Assembly: GCF_025362475.1 (NCBI RefSeq)
Contig: NZ_JANYGH010000041.1
Coordinates: 1 to 64,000 of the forward strand
Source: Mucilaginibacter sp.
GTDB taxonomy: Bacteria; Bacteroidota; Bacteroidia; Sphingobacteriales; Sphingobacteriaceae
Length of the DNA: 64,000 bases
Direction of reading: 5' to 3'
In this document: positions 63,628-64,000 of the stretch, in pieces
Numbering within the stretch: position 1 is the first letter of the stretch
Layout of the letters: every line of letters starts with the position of its first letter
Notes under the pieces: model-generated
Database searches by the model: none
What the model was told of the DNA's origin: nothing
Seen by the model: the letters and a program-made list of their open reading frames with translations, nothing else
Program-made: the position numbers and the translations under genes

Positions 63628-64000
63628 TTATTTTAATAGATCATCAAATACTATTGATACATAATAAATGGCGCCAATAGCGGGCGAACCATATGATTGG
63701 TAGATGTGCTTGTTGAAGATATTGCTACCCCCTAATTTAACTGTTGATTTGAATTTTGGCAACTTTTTGCTCACCTGAGCATCAACCATCGAATAGGCGT
63801 CAACACGGCCGGGGCGGGTGCCATTAAATGTTCCGTACCAGTCATAAGCGCTTTGCCAGTGCCAGGCCAGGTTAAAGCCAAAATCCTTAACCACATTGCT
63901 GTTGCCAAACGTGGCATTGGTGCTCCATTTTGGTGTGTTAAATGCAGCTATGTTGTTTGGGTTGGCATTGCGCAGGTTAAATGTAGATAAGGTAGCGTTG
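63628..64000 (-). CDS. TonB-dependent receptor, C-terminal fragment cut by window edge
   Basis: Only the C-terminal end is present. The frame is open to the window edge and reads, in order towards the stop, ANPNNIAAFNTPKWSTNATF, FGFNLAWHWQSAYDWYGTFN, VDAQVSKKLPKFKSTVKLGG and SNIFNKHIYQSYGSPAIGAI, ending in VSIVFDDLLK, the usual outer-membrane barrel pattern. The upstream plug and N-terminus are outside the window. It heads the minus-strand operon with the MFS and AhpD-like genes; an internal GTG at 63894 is not the true start. Confidence 0.85.
   Translation of the reverse strand, partial: NATLSTFNLRNANPNNIAAFNTPKWSTNATFGNSNVVKDFGFNLAWHWQSAYDWYGTFNGTRPGRVDAYSMVDAQVSKKLPKFKSTVKLGGSNIFNKHIYQSYGSPAIGAIYYVSIVFDDLLK

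Noticed and set aside
1..64000. CRISPR arrays, tRNA or rRNA genes, prophage, transposases, riboswitches
   Set aside because: Looked for by eye on both strands and none could be supported; a covariance-model search would be needed to exclude small RNA genes.

Overview
The window looks like a chromosomal segment of a Bacteroidota bacterium, most probably a Sphingobacteriaceae member such as Mucilaginibacter or Pedobacter. This is inferred from gene content: SusC/SusD pairs, DUF4959/DUF4998/DUF4249/DUF4097/DUF5107 proteins, a FecR-type sigma/anti-sigma/TonB-receptor locus, a type IX secretion (CHU_C) cargo protein, many AraC regulators and many secreted glycoside hydrolases. I saw no rRNA, tRNA, CRISPR array, phage gene or transposase.

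Layout. 0.06-0.24 kb: a palindromic element with 14-bp terminal inverted repeats. 0.3-3.4 kb (minus): ECF sigma factor, zinc-finger/HEAT anti-sigma factor and two DUF4097 envelope proteins, closely packed. 3.4-7.8 kb: a self-complementary word-repeat tract, YjbQ, then DUF779 and an aldehyde dehydrogenase divergent from an AraC regulator, then an XRE regulator. 8-16.2 kb: mixed metabolic genes (DoxX-like membrane protein, exported nucleoside hydrolase, HAD phosphatase, MFS exporter, two SDRs, an AraC regulator). 16.4-41.7 kb: the main carbohydrate locus. A cupin-AraC regulator is divergent from a clan GH-D-like exported hydrolase, a sugar:H+ symporter and a cytoplasmic DUF5107-TPR protein. An AraC remnant, GalM, SusC, SusD, two surface lipoproteins sharing a C-terminal discoidin-like domain, an esterase, a GH106 protein and an exported M81 protein follow. 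41.8-47.7 kb (minus): ECF sigma, ABM monooxygenase, FecR, STN-TonB receptor and DUF4249 lipoprotein, a trans-envelope signalling cassette. 47.9-61.1 kb: SnoaL-like and VOC proteins, a frameshifted Tat-exported GH116 gene, a T9SS cargo protein, a Tat-exported alditol-oxidase-like flavoenzyme, a GH43-like protein and a second GH106. 61.1-64 kb (minus): a truncated TonB receptor, an MFS transporter and two tandem AhpD-like proteins.

How the parts fit (inference): rhamnosidase-family (GH106), GH43, GH116 and GH-D enzymes plus an esterase suggest use of decorated plant cell-wall or plant-glycoside material. SusCD and the surface lipoproteins would capture oligosaccharides, periplasmic enzymes trim them, the symporter imports the monosaccharides, and GalM prepares them for catabolism. 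The actual substrate cannot be read from sequence.

The most distinctive non-coding feature is a set of unrelated palindromic or self-complementary elements, all lying between genes (57-241, 3440-3690, 4197-4221, 16271-16410, 36319-36393, 41733-41815, 51544-51576, 54640-54847). The main gene-level anomalies are a one-base frameshift in the GH116 gene, a decayed AraC fragment at 24.8-24.9 kb, tandem dyad operators 22 bp apart at 13.35 kb, and an ABM monooxygenase inserted in the sigma/FecR cassette.
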